The notes beneath the pieces are model-generated. The model searched no databases. It saw only the letters and a list, made by a program, of their open reading frames with translations, and had not been told where the DNA came from. A DNA stretch of 64,000 nucleotides from Modestobacter italicus (GTDB lineage Bacteria; Actinomycetota; Actinomycetes; Mycobacteriales; Geodermatophilaceae): assembly GCF_000306785.1 (NCBI RefSeq), contig NC_017955.1:4278001-4342000 (forward strand), read 5' to 3'. Positions 24,477-34,363 of the stretch are shown piece by piece. The translations under genes were made by a program, and so were the position numbers. Within the stretch, counting starts at the first letter, position 1, and each line of letters opens with the position of its first letter.

Positions 24477-27400
24477 GTGTCGGCCCTCGATCGCTTCTCC
24501 GCGCCCACCCAGGCGTGGTTCACCGGTGCGTTCGAGCAGCCCACCGCGGCGCAGGAGGGCGCCTGGTCGGCGATCAGCAGCGGCGAGCACGCCCTCGTCG
24601 TCGCCCCGACCGGTTCGGGCAAGACGCTGGCGGCCTTCCTCTCCTCGCTGGACCGGCTGGCCGCCACCCCGCCCCCGGAGGACCCGCTCGCCCGCTGCCG
24701 GGTCCTGTACGTCTCCCCGCTCAAGGCGCTGGCCGTCGACGTCGAGCGGAACCTGCGCGCCCCGCTGACCGGCATCGGCCAGGCCGCTGCCCGGCTCGGG
24801 CTCACCCGGCCGGAGATCACCGTGGGCGTCCGCTCCGGCGACACCCCGGCCGACGAGCGGCGCACCTTCGCCCGCCGCCCGCCGGACATCCTCATCACCA
24901 CCCCCGAGTCGCTGTTCCTGCTGCTCACCAGCCAGGCGCGGGAGGCGCTGCGCGGGGTGGAGACGGTGATCCTCGACGAGGTGCACGCGGTCTGCGGCAC
25001 CAAGCGCGGCGCGCACCTGGCCGTCTCCCTCGACCGGCTCGACGAGCTGCTGGAGCGGCCGGCGCAGCGGGTGGGGCTGTCGGCGACCGTGCGGCCGATC
25101 GAGGAGGTGTCGACCTTCCTGGCCGGCGGCCGCCCGGTGCAGGTGGTGGCCCCGCCGTCGCAGAAGAAGTGGGACCTCTCGGTCGTCGTCCCGGTCGAGG
25201 ACATGAGCGCCCTCGGCCAGCCGACCGGCGAGCTGGAGGGGTCCGCCGCCGGCAACCAGCCCCGGACGTCGATCTGGCCGGCGGTCGAGGAGCGGGTGCT
25301 CGACCTCATCCAGTCCCACCGCAGCACCATCGTGTTCGCCAACTCCCGCCGGCTGGCCGAGCGGCTCACCAGCCGGCTCAACGAGCTGGCCTACGAGCGG
25401 GCCACCGGGGAGCCGCTGCCGCACGGCGCGAACCCGGCCGACCTGATGGCCCAGGCCGGCTCCGGCGGAGGGCTGCCGGCCGACGTCAAGCCGGTCGCCT
25501 CCGCGCACCACGGCTCGGTCTCCCGCGAGCAGCGCGCGGTGGTCGAGGAGGCGCTGAAGTCCGGCCAGCTGCCCGCCGTCGTCGCCACCTCCTCCCTGGA
25601 GCTCGGCATCGACATGGGCGCGGTCGACCTCGTCGTCCAGGTCGAGTCCCCGCCCAACGTCGCCGCCGGGCTGCAGCGGGTCGGCCGGGCCGGCCACCAG
25701 GTGGGCGCGGTGAGCGAGGGCGTCATCTTCCCGAAGTTCCGCGGCGACCTGGTGCAGAGCGCCGTGGTGGCCGAGCGGATGCGGGCCGGGGCGATCGAGT
25801 CGACCCGCTACCTGCGCAACCCGCTGGACGTGCTGGCCCAGCAGATCGTGGCCATGGTGTCCGAGCGGCCGCGCACCGTCGACGACGTCGCCGGGGTGCT
25901 GCGCCGGTCCGCCGCGTTCTCCGCGTTGCCGGACTCCGCGCTGCACGCGGTGCTGGACATGCTCGCCGGCCGCTACCCCTCCGACGCCTTCGCCGAGCTG
26001 CGGCCGCGGCTGACCTGGGACCGGGTCACCGACACGCTCACCGCGCGCGCCGGCGCCCAGCGGCTGGCGGTCACCAGCGGCGGCACCATCCCCGACCGCG
26101 GGCTGTTCGGCGTCTTCCTCGTCTCCGGCAAGGGCGAGGGTGGCAAGCGGGTCGGCGAGCTCGACGAGGAGATGGTCTACGAGTCGCGGGTCGGCGACGT
26201 CTTCCTGCTCGGCTCGTCGTCGTGGCGGATCGAGGAGATCACCCACGACCGGGTGCTGGTCTCCCCCGCCCCGGGGCTGCCCGGCAAGATGCCGTTCTGG
26301 CACGGCGACACCCTCGGCCGGCCGCTGGAGCTGGGCCGCGCGCTGGGCGCGTTCCTCCGCGAGGTCGGCTCGGCCACCCCGGAGGCCGGCACCGAGCGGG
26401 CCCGCGCCGCCGGTCTCGACGAGTGGGGCGCGGCCAACCTGTTCGCCTACCTCGCCGAGCAGAAGCAGGCCACCGGCCACCTGCCCGACGACCGCACGCT
26501 GCTCGTCGAGCGCTTCCGCGACGAGCTGGGCGACTGGCGGCTGGTCGTGCACTCCCCGTTCGGCGCGCAGGTCAACGCCCCGTGGGCGCTGGTGCTGGCC
26601 TCCCGGCTGCGCGAGCGCTACGGCGTCGACGTCGCCTCCATGCACTCCGACGACGGCATCGTGCTCCGGCTCCCCGACACCACCGGCGAGGCACCCGAGG
26701 CCGACCTGGCGATCCTCGACCCCGACGACGTCGAGCGGGAGGTGACCGCCGAGGTCGGCAACTCGGCGCTGTTCGCCAGCCGCTTCCGCGAGTGCGCCGC
26801 CCGCGCCCTGCTGCTCCCCCGGCGCGACCCGCGTCGCCGGACGCCGCTGTGGCAGCAGCGCCAGCGGGCCGCCCAGCTGCTGTCGGTGGCCAGCGAGTTC
26901 TCCGGCTTCCCGATCACCCTCGAGGCGGTCCGGGAGGTGCTGCAGGACGTCTACGACGTGCCCGGCCTGGTCGAGCTGATGAGCGACGTGCGGGCCCGCC
27001 GGGTCCGGGTGGTCGACGTGCAGACCCAGACCGCCTCGCCGTTCGCCCAGTCGCTGCTGTTCGGCTACGTCGGCCAGTTCATCTACGAGGGCGACGCCCC
27101 GCTCGCCGAGCGCCGGGCGCAGGCGCTGGCCCTGGACACCGGGCTGCTGGCCGAGCTGCTGGGCCGGTCGGAGCTGCGCGAGCTGCTCGACGCCGACGCG
27201 ATGGCCGAGGTCGAGCAGGAGCTGCAGCGGCTGCCGCAGCCCCGGCACCCCCGCGACGTCGACGGCGCCAGCGACCTGCTCCGCGGGGTGGGCGACCTGA
27301 CCGTCGCCGAGGCGGCGGCCCGCGGCGTACCGGCGGAGTGGCTCGAGGAGCTGGTCGTCTCCCGGCGGGCGCTGGTGGTCCGGATCGCCGGGGAGCAGCG

Positions 27401-29075
27401 GCACGTCGCCATCGAGGACGCCGGCCGGCTCCGGGACGCGCTGGGCACGGCCCTGCCGGTCGGGGTCCCGGAGGCGTTCACCGAGCCGGTCGCCGACCCG
27501 CTGGGTGACCTGGTCGGCCGGTACGCCCGCACCCACGGCCCCTTCGCACCGCCCGAGGTCGCCACCCGGCTGGGGCTGGGCGTAGCCGTCGTCACCGCCA
27601 CCGTGCAGCGGCTGGTCGGCACCGGCCGGCTGGTCACCGGTGAGTTCCGGCCCGGCGGCACCGGCCAGGAGTGGTGCGACGCCGAGGTGCTGCGCTCCAT
27701 CCGCCGCCGGTCGCTGGCCAAGCTGCGCCAGGAGGTCGAGCCGGTCCCGATCGAGACGCTGGCCCGGTTCACCCCGTCCTGGCAGTCGGTGGGCGGCCGG
27801 ATGCGCGGGGTCGACGGCGTGCTGGCCGTCGTCGAGCAGCTGGCCGGCGCGCTCGTGCCGGCCTCGGCGCTGGAGTCGCTGGTGCTCCCCTCGCGGGTGC
27901 AGGGCTACTCCCCCGCGCTGCTCGACGAGCTGACCAGCGCCGGCGAGGTGCTGTGGGCAGGCGCCGGGGGCCTGTCCGGCGGCGACGGCTGGGTGACCCT
28001 CGTGCCGGCCGACCTGGCCCCGCTGCTGCTGCCCGAGCCCCCCGGTGCCGCCCAGGTCGAGGGCGGGTACGGCGCGGCGCTGCTGGAGGAGCTGGCCGGC
28101 GGTCAGGCGATGTTCTTCCGGTCGCTGTCGGACCGGGTCGGCGCGACCGACGACACCGCGCTGGCCGAGGAGATCTGGGACCTCGTCTGGGCCGGCGCGC
28201 TCACCAACGACACGCTGGCCCCGCTGCGGGTCCGGCTGGCCGGCGGCGGCACGCACAAGCGGCAGCCCGCCGCACCGCGCGCCCGGCTGGACCGCACGCG
28301 CTACGGCCGCACCCGGCTCGGGCGCCCGGCGATGCCCACCCGCACCGGGCCGCCGGCGATGGCCGGCCGCTGGTCGCGGCTGCCCGACCTGGAGGGCAAC
28401 ACCACCAAGCGCACCACCGCCCGCAGCGAGGCGCTGCTGGAGCGGCACGGCGTGCTGACCCGCGGGGCGGTGCAGGCCGAGCAGGTGGTCGGCGGGTTCT
28501 CCGCGGTGTACCCGGTGCTGCGGGCGTTCGAGGAGAACGGCCGGGCCCGGCGCGGCTACTTCGTGGAGACCCTGGGCGCGGCGCAGTTCGGCACCCCCGG
28601 CTCCATCGACCGGCTGCGCAGCTTCGCCAGCCCCGACCGGGTGCCGGCCGGCCCGGTCGTCCTGGCCGCCACCGACCCGGCCAACGTCTACGGCGCGGCG
28701 CTGCCCTGGCCCGAGCGGGCGGTGGGCTCGGCCGACGGGTCCGTGGAGGGGGTCGACGTCGGCGAGGGCACCGGCAGCCGGAAGACCGGGCACCGGGCCG
28801 GCCGCAAGGCCGGTGCGCTGGTGGTGCTCGTCGACGGCGAGCTGGTGCTCTACGTCGAGCGCGGCGGCAAGACGCTGCTGTCCTGGACCGAGGACGAGAC
28901 GGTGCTCAAGGAGGCCGCGACGGCGTTGTCGACCGCGGCCGCCTCCGGGGCGCTCGGGCGGATGACGGTGCAGAAGGCCGACGGGGCCTCGGTGCACGAG
29001 TCGGGTCCGCTCACCGCCGCGCTGCAGGCGGCCGGCTTCGCCGCCACCCCGCGCGGCCTGCGGCTGCGCGGCTGA
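24477..29075 (+). CDS. lhr: ATP-dependent helicase Lhr
   Basis: A 1532-residue superfamily 2 helicase of the Lhr family, a 3'-5' translocase on single-stranded DNA that prefers RNA:DNA hybrids. Core: Walker A APTGSGKT at 43-50, DEVH box in ILDEVHAV, SAT motif in GLSATVRP, then QRVGRAGHQ (motif VI). The Lhr winged-helix and beta-barrel domains fill 500-850, and the long C-terminal Lhr-CTD extends to 1532 as in the actinobacterial full-length form. Nei2 glycosylase genes follow, as in mycobacteria (Rv3296-Rv3297), suggesting work on damaged duplexes. GTG start, no RBS. Confidence 0.95.
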   Translation: MSALDRFSAPTQAWFTGAFEQPTAAQEGAWSAISSGEHALVVAPTGSGKTLAAFLSSLDRLAATPPPEDPLARCRVLYVSPLKALAVDVERNLRAPLTGIGQAAARLGLTRPEITVGVRSGDTPADERRTFARRPPDILITTPESLFLLLTSQAREALRGVETVILDEVHAVCGTKRGAHLAVSLDRLDELLERPAQRVGLSATVRPIEEVSTFLAGGRPVQVVAPPSQKKWDLSVVVPVEDMSALGQPTGELEGSAAGNQPRTSIWPAVEERVLDLIQSHRSTIVFANSRRLAERLTSRLNELAYERATGEPLPHGANPADLMAQAGSGGGLPADVKPVASAHHGSVSREQRAVVEEALKSGQLPAVVATSSLELGIDMGAVDLVVQVESPPNVAAGLQRVGRAGHQVGAVSEGVIFPKFRGDLVQSAVVAERMRAGAIESTRYLRNPLDVLAQQIVAMVSERPRTVDDVAGVLRRSAAFSALPDSALHAVLDMLAGRYPSDAFAELRPRLTWDRVTDTLTARAGAQRLAVTSGGTIPDRGLFGVFLVSGKGEGGKRVGELDEEMVYESRVGDVFLLGSSSWRIEEITHDRVLVSPAPGLPGKMPFWHGDTLGRPLELGRALGAFLREVGSATPEAGTERARAAGLDEWGAANLFAYLAEQKQATGHLPDDRTLLVERFRDELGDWRLVVHSPFGAQVNAPWALVLASRLRERYGVDVASMHSDDGIVLRLPDTTGEAPEADLAILDPDDVEREVTAEVGNSALFASRFRECAARALLLPRRDPRRRTPLWQQRQRAAQLLSVASEFSGFPITLEAVREVLQDVYDVPGLVELMSDVRARRVRVVDVQTQTASPFAQSLLFGYVGQFIYEGDAPLAERRAQALALDTGLLAELLGRSELRELLDADAMAEVEQELQRLPQPRHPRDVDGASDLLRGVGDLTVAEAAARGVPAEWLEELVVSRRALVVRIAGEQRHVAIEDAGRLRDALGTALPVGVPEAFTEPVADPLGDLVGRYARTHGPFAPPEVATRLGLGVAVVTATVQRLVGTGRLVTGEFRPGGTGQEWCDAEVLRSIRRRSLAKLRQEVEPVPIETLARFTPSWQSVGGRMRGVDGVLAVVEQLAGALVPASALESLVLPSRVQGYSPALLDELTSAGEVLWAGAGGLSGGDGWVTLVPADLAPLLLPEPPGAAQVEGGYGAALLEELAGGQAMFFRSLSDRVGATDDTALAEEIWDLVWAGALTNDTLAPLRVRLAGGGTHKRQPAAPRARLDRTRYGRTRLGRPAMPTRTGPPAMAGRWSRLPDLEGNTTKRTTARSEALLERHGVLTRGAVQAEQVVGGFSAVYPVLRAFEENGRARRGYFVETLGAAQFGTPGSIDRLRSFASPDRVPAGPVVLAATDPANVYGAALPWPERAVGSADGSVEGVDVGEGTGSRKTGHRAGRKAGALVVLVDGELVLYVERGGKTLLSWTEDETVLKEAATALSTAAASGALGRMTVQKADGASVHESGPLTAALQAAGFAATPRGLRLRG

Positions 29076-29087
29076 CGACCGGGTGCG

Positions 29088-29654
29088 TCAGCGGCGGCGC
29101 GAGCCCTGCAGCCAGGAGCCGAACAGCCGGCTGACGCGGGGCATGAGCAGGCGCAGCGCGGTCACCACGTAGACGGCCGACAGCAGCAGCCGCAGGCCCC
29201 ACGGCCAGCTCCCGATGAACGGCACGGCGACCAGCTGGAAGGTCGTGGTCATCGCCAGCACGACGGCGACGGTGAGCAGCCAGCTGCGCCACGCCGGACC
29301 GGGCTCAGCCGGCACCGCGAAGAAGGTCTCCAGGCCGACCGCCCGGGCGAACCGCTCGCGCTCGGTGAAGGGGTGCACCCGCTCCAGCGCCTGCTCCCGC
29401 TCCGGCGAGCGCTCCCACCGGGACAGCGCCTCGTCGTCGGAGAACCGGTAGACGAAGTGGTACTCGTTGCTGCCCGGGCCCGGGCGCAGCAGCGACGTCC
29501 CGAGGTTGCCCGGGAAGGTGGCCACGAGCTCCTGCACCTCGGCCGCCCAGCGCTCGTAGGCGGCGCGCTGCTCGGGCGGCACGACGCGGGCCACCGTCAC
29601 CGTCACCGGCTCGGGTGCCGGTGCGGGGGTGAGGTTGCGCAGTCGCGTCGACAT
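29088..29654 (-). CDS. ABM-domain membrane protein
   Basis: A 188-residue protein. Residues 15-115 form an antibiotic-biosynthesis-monooxygenase type ferredoxin-like domain (VTVTVARVVPPEQRAAYERWA, then NEYHFVYRFSDDEALSRWERS). Residues 120-175 hold two membrane segments (SWLLTVAVVLAMTTTFQLVAV and GLRLLLSAVYVVTALRLL), with a basic tail GSRRR. This ABM plus C-terminal membrane architecture is frequent in actinobacteria and uncharacterised. ATG at 29654. It ends 12 bp from the convergent lhr. Confidence 0.8.
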   Translation of the reverse strand: MSTRLRNLTPAPAPEPVTVTVARVVPPEQRAAYERWAAEVQELVATFPGNLGTSLLRPGPGSNEYHFVYRFSDDEALSRWERSPEREQALERVHPFTERERFARAVGLETFFAVPAEPGPAWRSWLLTVAVVLAMTTTFQLVAVPFIGSWPWGLRLLLSAVYVVTALRLLMPRVSRLFGSWLQGSRRR

Positions 29655-29786
29655 GGTCACGGCCACGTGAGCGCCGACGGACCTCAGGCTGTTCCCGGCT
29701 GTCACCCCGCTCACAGCAGGTCACCCGACCGAGGCTCCTGACGATCGTCGGCAGGTCAGGGGCGGGCGCGGGACGGCTGCGCCGGG

Positions 29787-29792
29787 GACGAT
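29787..29792 (+). promoter_or_regulatory. Putative -10 element of first nei2
   Basis: GACGAT then 7 nt and the GTG at 29800, suggesting a leaderless mRNA separate from lhr. Confidence 0.35.
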
Positions 29793-29799
29793 GGTGGGC

Positions 29800-30654
29800 G
29801 TGCCCGAGGGAGACACCGTCTGGCTGGCCGCCCAACGGATGAACACCGCGCTGGCCGGTGCGACGCTGCGCCGGGGTGAGCTGCGGGTGCCGCAGCTGGC
29901 CGGCATCGACCTCGCCGGCGCGACGGTCACCGAGGTCGTGCCGCGCGGCAAGCACATGCTCACCCGCCTCGCCGACGGCCGGACGCTGCGCACGCACTAC
30001 CGGATGGACGGCAGCTGGCACATCTACCGGCCGGGCAGGCCGTGGCGGGGCGGCCCCGGGCACAGCGTCCGGGCCGTGCTGGCCACCGACGAGTGGGAGT
30101 GCGTCGGCTACCGGCTGCACGATCTGCGGATCGTCCCCACCAGCGCCGAGGCCGAGCTGGTCGGCCACCTCGGGCCCGACGTGCTGGGCCCGGACTGGGA
30201 CCTCGACGAGGCGCTGCGCCGGCTCCGCGCGCACCCCGACGAGCAGATCGGCGTGGCGCTGCTGGACCAGCGCAACCTCGCCGGGATCGGCAACCTGTAC
30301 AAGGTCGAGTCGCTGTTCCTGGCCGGCGTCCACCCGTGGGCGCGGGTCGCCGACGTGCCGGACCTGCCGGGCCTGGTCACCCGCGCCCGGACCCTGATGC
30401 TGGCCAACCGCGACCGCCCGGCGCAGAGCACCACCGGTGAGCTCCGCCGCGGGCAGGAGCACTGGGTCGCCGGACGGAAGGGCCGGCCGTGCCGCCGCTG
30501 CCGGACGCCGGTGCTGCTCGGCGACCAGGGCCCCGACCTGCAGGAGCGGGTCACCTGGTGGTGCCCGCGCTGCCAGGCCACCCCGCCCCCGGTCGACCCG
30601 CGCGCCCGCACCGGCCAGGCCGGCACCGAGGCCCTCGGCGCCGACTACCACTGA
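29800..30654 (+). CDS. nei2: Nei2-type endonuclease VIII / DNA glycosylase, copy 1
   Basis: A 284-residue Fpg/Nei bifunctional glycosylase for oxidised bases. After start-Met removal the N-terminus is Pro-Glu-Gly-Asp, which supplies the catalytic Pro and Glu; the conserved Lys lies in PRGKHML. The helix-two-turn-helix reads LLDQRNLAGIGNLYK, and the C-terminal zinc finger has CRRC and CPRC pairs. GTG 29800 is the only start that places Pro at position 2. It is followed after 33 bp by a close paralogue. Copy 1 has GRPWRGG where copy 2 has GTPWKGG. Confidence 0.92.
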   Translation: MPEGDTVWLAAQRMNTALAGATLRRGELRVPQLAGIDLAGATVTEVVPRGKHMLTRLADGRTLRTHYRMDGSWHIYRPGRPWRGGPGHSVRAVLATDEWECVGYRLHDLRIVPTSAEAELVGHLGPDVLGPDWDLDEALRRLRAHPDEQIGVALLDQRNLAGIGNLYKVESLFLAGVHPWARVADVPDLPGLVTRARTLMLANRDRPAQSTTGELRRGQEHWVAGRKGRPCRRCRTPVLLGDQGPDLQERVTWWCPRCQATPPPVDPRARTGQAGTEALGADYH

Positions 30655-30675
30655 GCACCGCCCGCCGCGGGCGGG

Positions 30676-30681
30676 GATCAT
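30676..30681 (+). promoter_or_regulatory. Putative -10 element of second nei2
   Basis: GATCAT then 6 nt and ATG 30688. If real, copy 2 has its own promoter inside the pair. Confidence 0.35.
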
Positions 30682-30687
30682 GGTGGG

Positions 30688-31539
30688 ATGCCCGAGGGAG
30701 ACACGGTCTGGCTGGCCGCCAACCGGATGAACACCGCGCTGGCCGGCGCCACCCTCACCACCGGCGAGCTCCGGGTCCCGCAGCTGGCCACCGTCGACCT
30801 CGCCGGCGCGACGGTCACCGAGGTCGTGCCCCGCGGCAAGCACATGCTCATCCGGTTCGCCGACGGCCGCACGCTGCGCACCCACTTCCGGATGGACGGC
30901 AGCTGGCACATCTACCGCAAGGGCACCCCGTGGAAGGGCGGCCCGGCGCACAGCGTCCGGGCCCTGCTGACCACCGACGAGTGGGACTGCGTCGGCTACC
31001 GGCTGCACGACCTGCGGGTCGTCCCCACCAGCGCCGAGGGCGAGCTGGTCGGCCACCTGGGTCCGGACGTGCTGGGCCCGGACTGGGACCTCGACGAGGC
31101 GCTGCGCCGGCTCCGCGCGCACCCCGACGAGGAGATCGGCGTGGCTGTCCTGGACCAGCGCAACCTCGCCGGCATCGGCAACCTGTACAAGGTCGAGACG
31201 CTGTTCATGACCCGCACCCACCCGTGGACCCGGGTCGCCGACGTGCCGGACCTGCCGGGTCTGGTCACCCGGGCCCGCAGCCTGATGCAGGCCAACCGCG
31301 ACCACCCCGAGCAGAGCACCACCGGCTCGACCCGGCGCGGGGAGGACCACTGGGTGTTCGGTCGCAAGGGCCGGCCGTGCCGCCGCTGCCGGACAACGAT
31401 CCTGCTCGGTGACCAGGGCCCGGACACCCAGGAGCGGGTGACCTACTGGTGCCCGACCTGCCAGGCCGCCCGCAGCCCGATCGACCCGCTGGCCCGCACC
31501 GGGGAGCCGGGCCACCCGGCGTCGCTGGCCGCCAGCTGA
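30688..31539 (+). CDS. nei2: Nei2-type endonuclease VIII / DNA glycosylase, copy 2
   Basis: A 283-residue paralogue of the preceding gene with all catalytic and zinc-binding residues: Pro2, Glu3, the Lys in PRGKHML, NLAGIGNLYK, CRRC and CPTC. Most residues are identical to copy 1, and a 66-nt run is identical at DNA level including synonymous sites (30178-30243 with 31066-31131), so the duplication is recent or maintained by gene conversion. Divergent positions cluster in the DNA-contact loop near residue 75 and in the C-terminal tail, where substrate preference could differ. Ends at a strong terminator. Confidence 0.92.
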   Translation: MPEGDTVWLAANRMNTALAGATLTTGELRVPQLATVDLAGATVTEVVPRGKHMLIRFADGRTLRTHFRMDGSWHIYRKGTPWKGGPAHSVRALLTTDEWDCVGYRLHDLRVVPTSAEGELVGHLGPDVLGPDWDLDEALRRLRAHPDEEIGVAVLDQRNLAGIGNLYKVETLFMTRTHPWTRVADVPDLPGLVTRARSLMQANRDHPEQSTTGSTRRGEDHWVFGRKGRPCRRCRTTILLGDQGPDTQERVTYWCPTCQAARSPIDPLARTGEPGHPASLAAS

Positions 31540-31541
31540 CG

Positions 31542-31579
31542 CCGGAGCCCCGCCGTCCAGCAGGACGACGGGGCTCCGG
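31542..31579. terminator. Terminator after nei2 pair and pspA
   Basis: Seventeen-bp stem with one mismatch (31542-31558 with 31563-31579), 4-nt loop, between convergent nei2 copy 2 and pspA. Confidence 0.8.
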
Positions 31580-31596
31580 GCGGGCGGCGGGTGGCG

Positions 31597-32436
31597 CTAC
31601 TGCTCGGGCCGCTCCGCCGGCTGGGTGGCCGGGGTCTCGGCGCCCAGGCCGGTCACCGGCGGGGTGCCCTGCTCGAGCGCGCCGGCCGCCTGGTTGCCGC
31701 TGATCGCCGGGGTGCCGCCGCTCATGGCAGCGCGGATCTCGGCCAGCCGGGACGCGCCTTCGACGTCGATCGTGGCCTTCTGCACCTCGAGCATGCGGCC
31801 CTCGACCGAGTTCTGCGCCAGCTCGGCCTGGCCGAGCGCGTTGGCGTAGCGGGCCTCGATCTTGTCGCGGACCTCACCGAGGTTGGGCGTGTTCCCCGGG
31901 GCGGACAGCTCGTTGACCTGCCGCAGCGAGGCCGACACCTGCTCCTGCATCTTCGCCTGCTCCAGCTGGGACATCAGCTTGGTCCGCTCCGCCAACGTCG
32001 ACTGCAGCCGCATCCGGCTCGTCTCGACGGCGCCCTTGGCCTGCTCGGCGGCCTGCAGCGCCTCGTCGTGGCTGCGCTTGAGGTCCTCCATCGCCTGCTC
32101 GGCACTGACCAGCTGGGTGGCGAAGGCCTGCGCGGCCTGCTCGTACTCCGAGGCCTTCGCCGCGTCGCCCTTGGCCCGGGTCTGGTCGGCGAGCGTCAGC
32201 GCCTGGCGCGCCGAGGACTGCAGCTTCTCGACCTCCCCGAGCTGGCGGTTCAGCCGCATCTCCAGCTGGCGCTGGTTGCCCAGGACCGCTGCCGCCTGGT
32301 TGGCCAGCGACTGGTGCCGGTTCTGCTCCGCCTCGATCGCCTGGGCGATCTGGATCTTCGGGTCGGCCCGCTGGTCGATCTGCTGGTTGGCCGAGGCCGT
32401 CAGGTACTTCCACAGCTTCACGAACGGGTTCGGCAT
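31597..32436 (-). CDS. pspA: Phage-shock protein A (PspA/IM30 family)
   Basis: A 279-residue peripheral membrane protein. The N-terminus [19 protein letters not shown] forms an amphipathic membrane-binding helix, followed by the long coiled coil at 25-215 ([33 protein letters not shown]) and a low-complexity C-terminal tail. PspA protects membrane integrity and forms ESCRT-III-like assemblies. In mycobacteria it is activated by ClgR, whose gene here lies about 9 kb upstream on the same strand. AGGAGG precedes the ATG. Confidence 0.92.
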   Translation of the reverse strand: MPNPFVKLWKYLTASANQQIDQRADPKIQIAQAIEAEQNRHQSLANQAAAVLGNQRQLEMRLNRQLGEVEKLQSSARQALTLADQTRAKGDAAKASEYEQAAQAFATQLVSAEQAMEDLKRSHDEALQAAEQAKGAVETSRMRLQSTLAERTKLMSQLEQAKMQEQVSASLRQVNELSAPGNTPNLGEVRDKIEARYANALGQAELAQNSVEGRMLEVQKATIDVEGASRLAEIRAAMSGGTPAISGNQAAGALEQGTPPVTGLGAETPATQPAERPEQ

Positions 32437-32454
32437 GGCTCCTCCTGGTCCGGC

Positions 32455-32484
32455 GCCCCCACCCACCGGGCGGTGGGCGGGGGC
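32455..32484 (-). terminator. Hairpin between pgi and pspA
   Basis: GCCCCC-A-CCCACC pairs with GGTGGG-C-GGGGGC, one internal mismatch, 4-nt loop. Placed downstream of pgi and 19 nt before the pspA start, so it separates the two units. Confidence 0.6.
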
Positions 32485-32610
32485 GGCACGGGCGACGCTG
32501 TCTCGATCATCGTCCCAGGCCCGCACCGCGGCCAGCCACAGCGCACGGTCACCGGACCCGCTGCAGGGGTCCGGGCCCGGTGGAGCGAGGCGCGGGGGGC
32601 AGCGGGGCCC

Positions 32611-34239
32611 TCAGACCTTGCGGCCGCGCAGCTGCCGGTAGTGCCGGACGAGCTCCACCGTGGAGGCGTCCTGGTCCATCTCCGGGGCCTCCTCGCTGGT
32701 CAGCGCCGGCCCCAGCTCGCGGGCCATCACCTTGCCGAGCTCGACGCCCCACTGGTCGAAGGAGTCGATCTGCCAGACCGCCCCCTCGGTGAAGACGGTG
32801 TGCTCGTAGAAGGCGATCAGCTGGCCCAGCGTGCCCGGGGTGAGCTTGGGCGCCAGCACGGTCGTCGACGGCCGGTTCCCCGGCATCACCTTGTGCGGCA
32901 CGACGTAGGCGGCCGTCCCCTCGGCGGCCACCTCCTCGGCGGTCCGGCCGAAGGCCAGCACGGCGCTCTGCGCGAAGAGGTTGGCCATCAGCAGGTCGTG
33001 CATCTCGCCGATGTCGTGGTTCGGCTCGCCGAACCCGATGAAGTCCGCCGGGATGAGCGACGTCCCCTGGTGCAGCAGCTGGTGGAAGGCGTGCTGGCCG
33101 TTGGTGCCCGGCTCGCCCCAGTAGACCTCGCCGGTCGACGTCGTCACCGGCTCCCCGTCCCAGCGGACGGACTTGCCGTTGCTCTCCATCGTCAGCTGCT
33201 GCAGGTAGGCCGGCAGCCGGGACAGGTACTGGCTGTAGGGCAGGACGGCGTGGGTCTGCGCGCCGAAGAAGTTCGTGTACCAGACGTTGAGCAGGCCCTG
33301 CACCAGCGGGACGTTCTCCGCCGGCGGCGCGGTCCGGAAGTGCTCGTCGACGGCGTGGAAGCCGGCGAGCATCTCGTCGTAGTTCTCCGGCCCGATCGCC
33401 ACCATCAGCGACAGCCCGACGGCCGAGGTGAACGAGTACCGGCCACCCACCCAGTCCCAGAAGGCGAACATGTTCTCGGGGTCGATGCCGAACTCGGCGA
33501 CCGCGTCGGTGTTCGTGGAGACCGCGACGAAGTGCTTGGCCACGGCCGAGTCGTCGCCCAGCGCCGCGAGCAGCCAGTCGCGGGCGACGGTGGCGTTGGT
33601 CAGCGTCTCCAGCGTGGTGAAGGTCTTGGAGCAGACGACGAACAGCGTCGTCGCCGGGTCGAGGTCGCGGGTCTTCTCGAAGAAGTCGGTGGGGTCGATG
33701 TTGGAGACGAAGCGGGCGGTGATCCCGCGGTCGCTGTAGTCGGCCAGCGCGGTGTAGGCCATCGCCGGGCCGAGGTCGGAGCCGCCGATGCCGATGTTGA
33801 CCACGGCGGTGATGCGCTCGCCGGTGTGCCCCTTCCACTCCCCCGACCGCACCCGGTCGGCGAAGCCGCGCATCTTGGCCAGCACCGCGTGCACGTCGGC
33901 GGTGACGTCCTGGCCGTCGACGGTCAGCGGCACCGACTCCGGTGCGCGCAGCGCGACGTGCAGCACGGCCCGGTCCTCGGTGGCGTTGATGTGGTCGCCG
34001 CGGAACATCGCCTCGATCCGGCCGGGCACGCCGGCCTTCTCCGCCAGCGCGACGAGCAGCCGCAGCGTCTCGTCGGTGACCCGGTGCTTGGACCAGTCCA
34101 GGTGCAGGTCACCGGCAGAGCCGGTCAGCCGCTGCGCGCGCCCCGGGTCCTCGGCGAACAGCTCGCGCAGGGTCCGGGCGCTGATCTCGCGGTGGTGGTC
34201 GACCAGTGCGGCCCACTCGTCGGTCGCGGTGATGTCCAT
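32611..34239 (-). CDS. pgi: Glucose-6-phosphate isomerase
   Basis: A 542-residue cytosolic enzyme converting glucose-6-phosphate to fructose-6-phosphate. The PGI signature is seen in [14 protein letters not shown], with [31 protein letters not shown] and the C-terminal [11 protein letters not shown] 34239 follows a GGAGGCAG RBS. It lies just after the sugar importer operon but behind a terminator, so it can use imported sugar without being co-transcribed. Confidence 0.96.
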   Translation of the reverse strand: MDITATDEWAALVDHHREISARTLRELFAEDPGRAQRLTGSAGDLHLDWSKHRVTDETLRLLVALAEKAGVPGRIEAMFRGDHINATEDRAVLHVALRAPESVPLTVDGQDVTADVHAVLAKMRGFADRVRSGEWKGHTGERITAVVNIGIGGSDLGPAMAYTALADYSDRGITARFVSNIDPTDFFEKTRDLDPATTLFVVCSKTFTTLETLTNATVARDWLLAALGDDSAVAKHFVAVSTNTDAVAEFGIDPENMFAFWDWVGGRYSFTSAVGLSLMVAIGPENYDEMLAGFHAVDEHFRTAPPAENVPLVQGLLNVWYTNFFGAQTHAVLPYSQYLSRLPAYLQQLTMESNGKSVRWDGEPVTTSTGEVYWGEPGTNGQHAFHQLLHQGTSLIPADFIGFGEPNHDIGEMHDLLMANLFAQSAVLAFGRTAEEVAAEGTAAYVVPHKVMPGNRPSTTVLAPKLTPGTLGQLIAFYEHTVFTEGAVWQIDSFDQWGVELGKVMARELGPALTSEEAPEMDQDASTVELVRHYRQLRGRKV

Positions 34240-34315
34240 GCTGCCTCCAGGGTCGGGCTCCGCTGTCCACGGGGTGGCTCTCCGGGGACAGGTGCGCAGC
34301 GGGACCGCAGCACAA

Positions 34316-34352
34316 ACCCCCGGGCGTGATCATGCCGGTCGCGCCCGGGGGT
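34316..34352 (-). terminator. Terminator of the sugar importer operon
   Basis: ACCCCCGGGCG and its complement (34316-34326 with 34342-34352) close a 15-nt loop, 11 nt after the SugC stop on the minus strand. Confidence 0.7.
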
Positions 34353-34363
34353 CCGGAGGCAGC

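Noticed and set aside
24111-28997. Open frame of over 1,600 codons antisense to lhr
   Set aside because: Its translation is Gly/Arg/Ala/Gln-rich low-complexity sequence typical of the antisense frame of a high-GC gene; lhr on the other strand has full helicase motifs.
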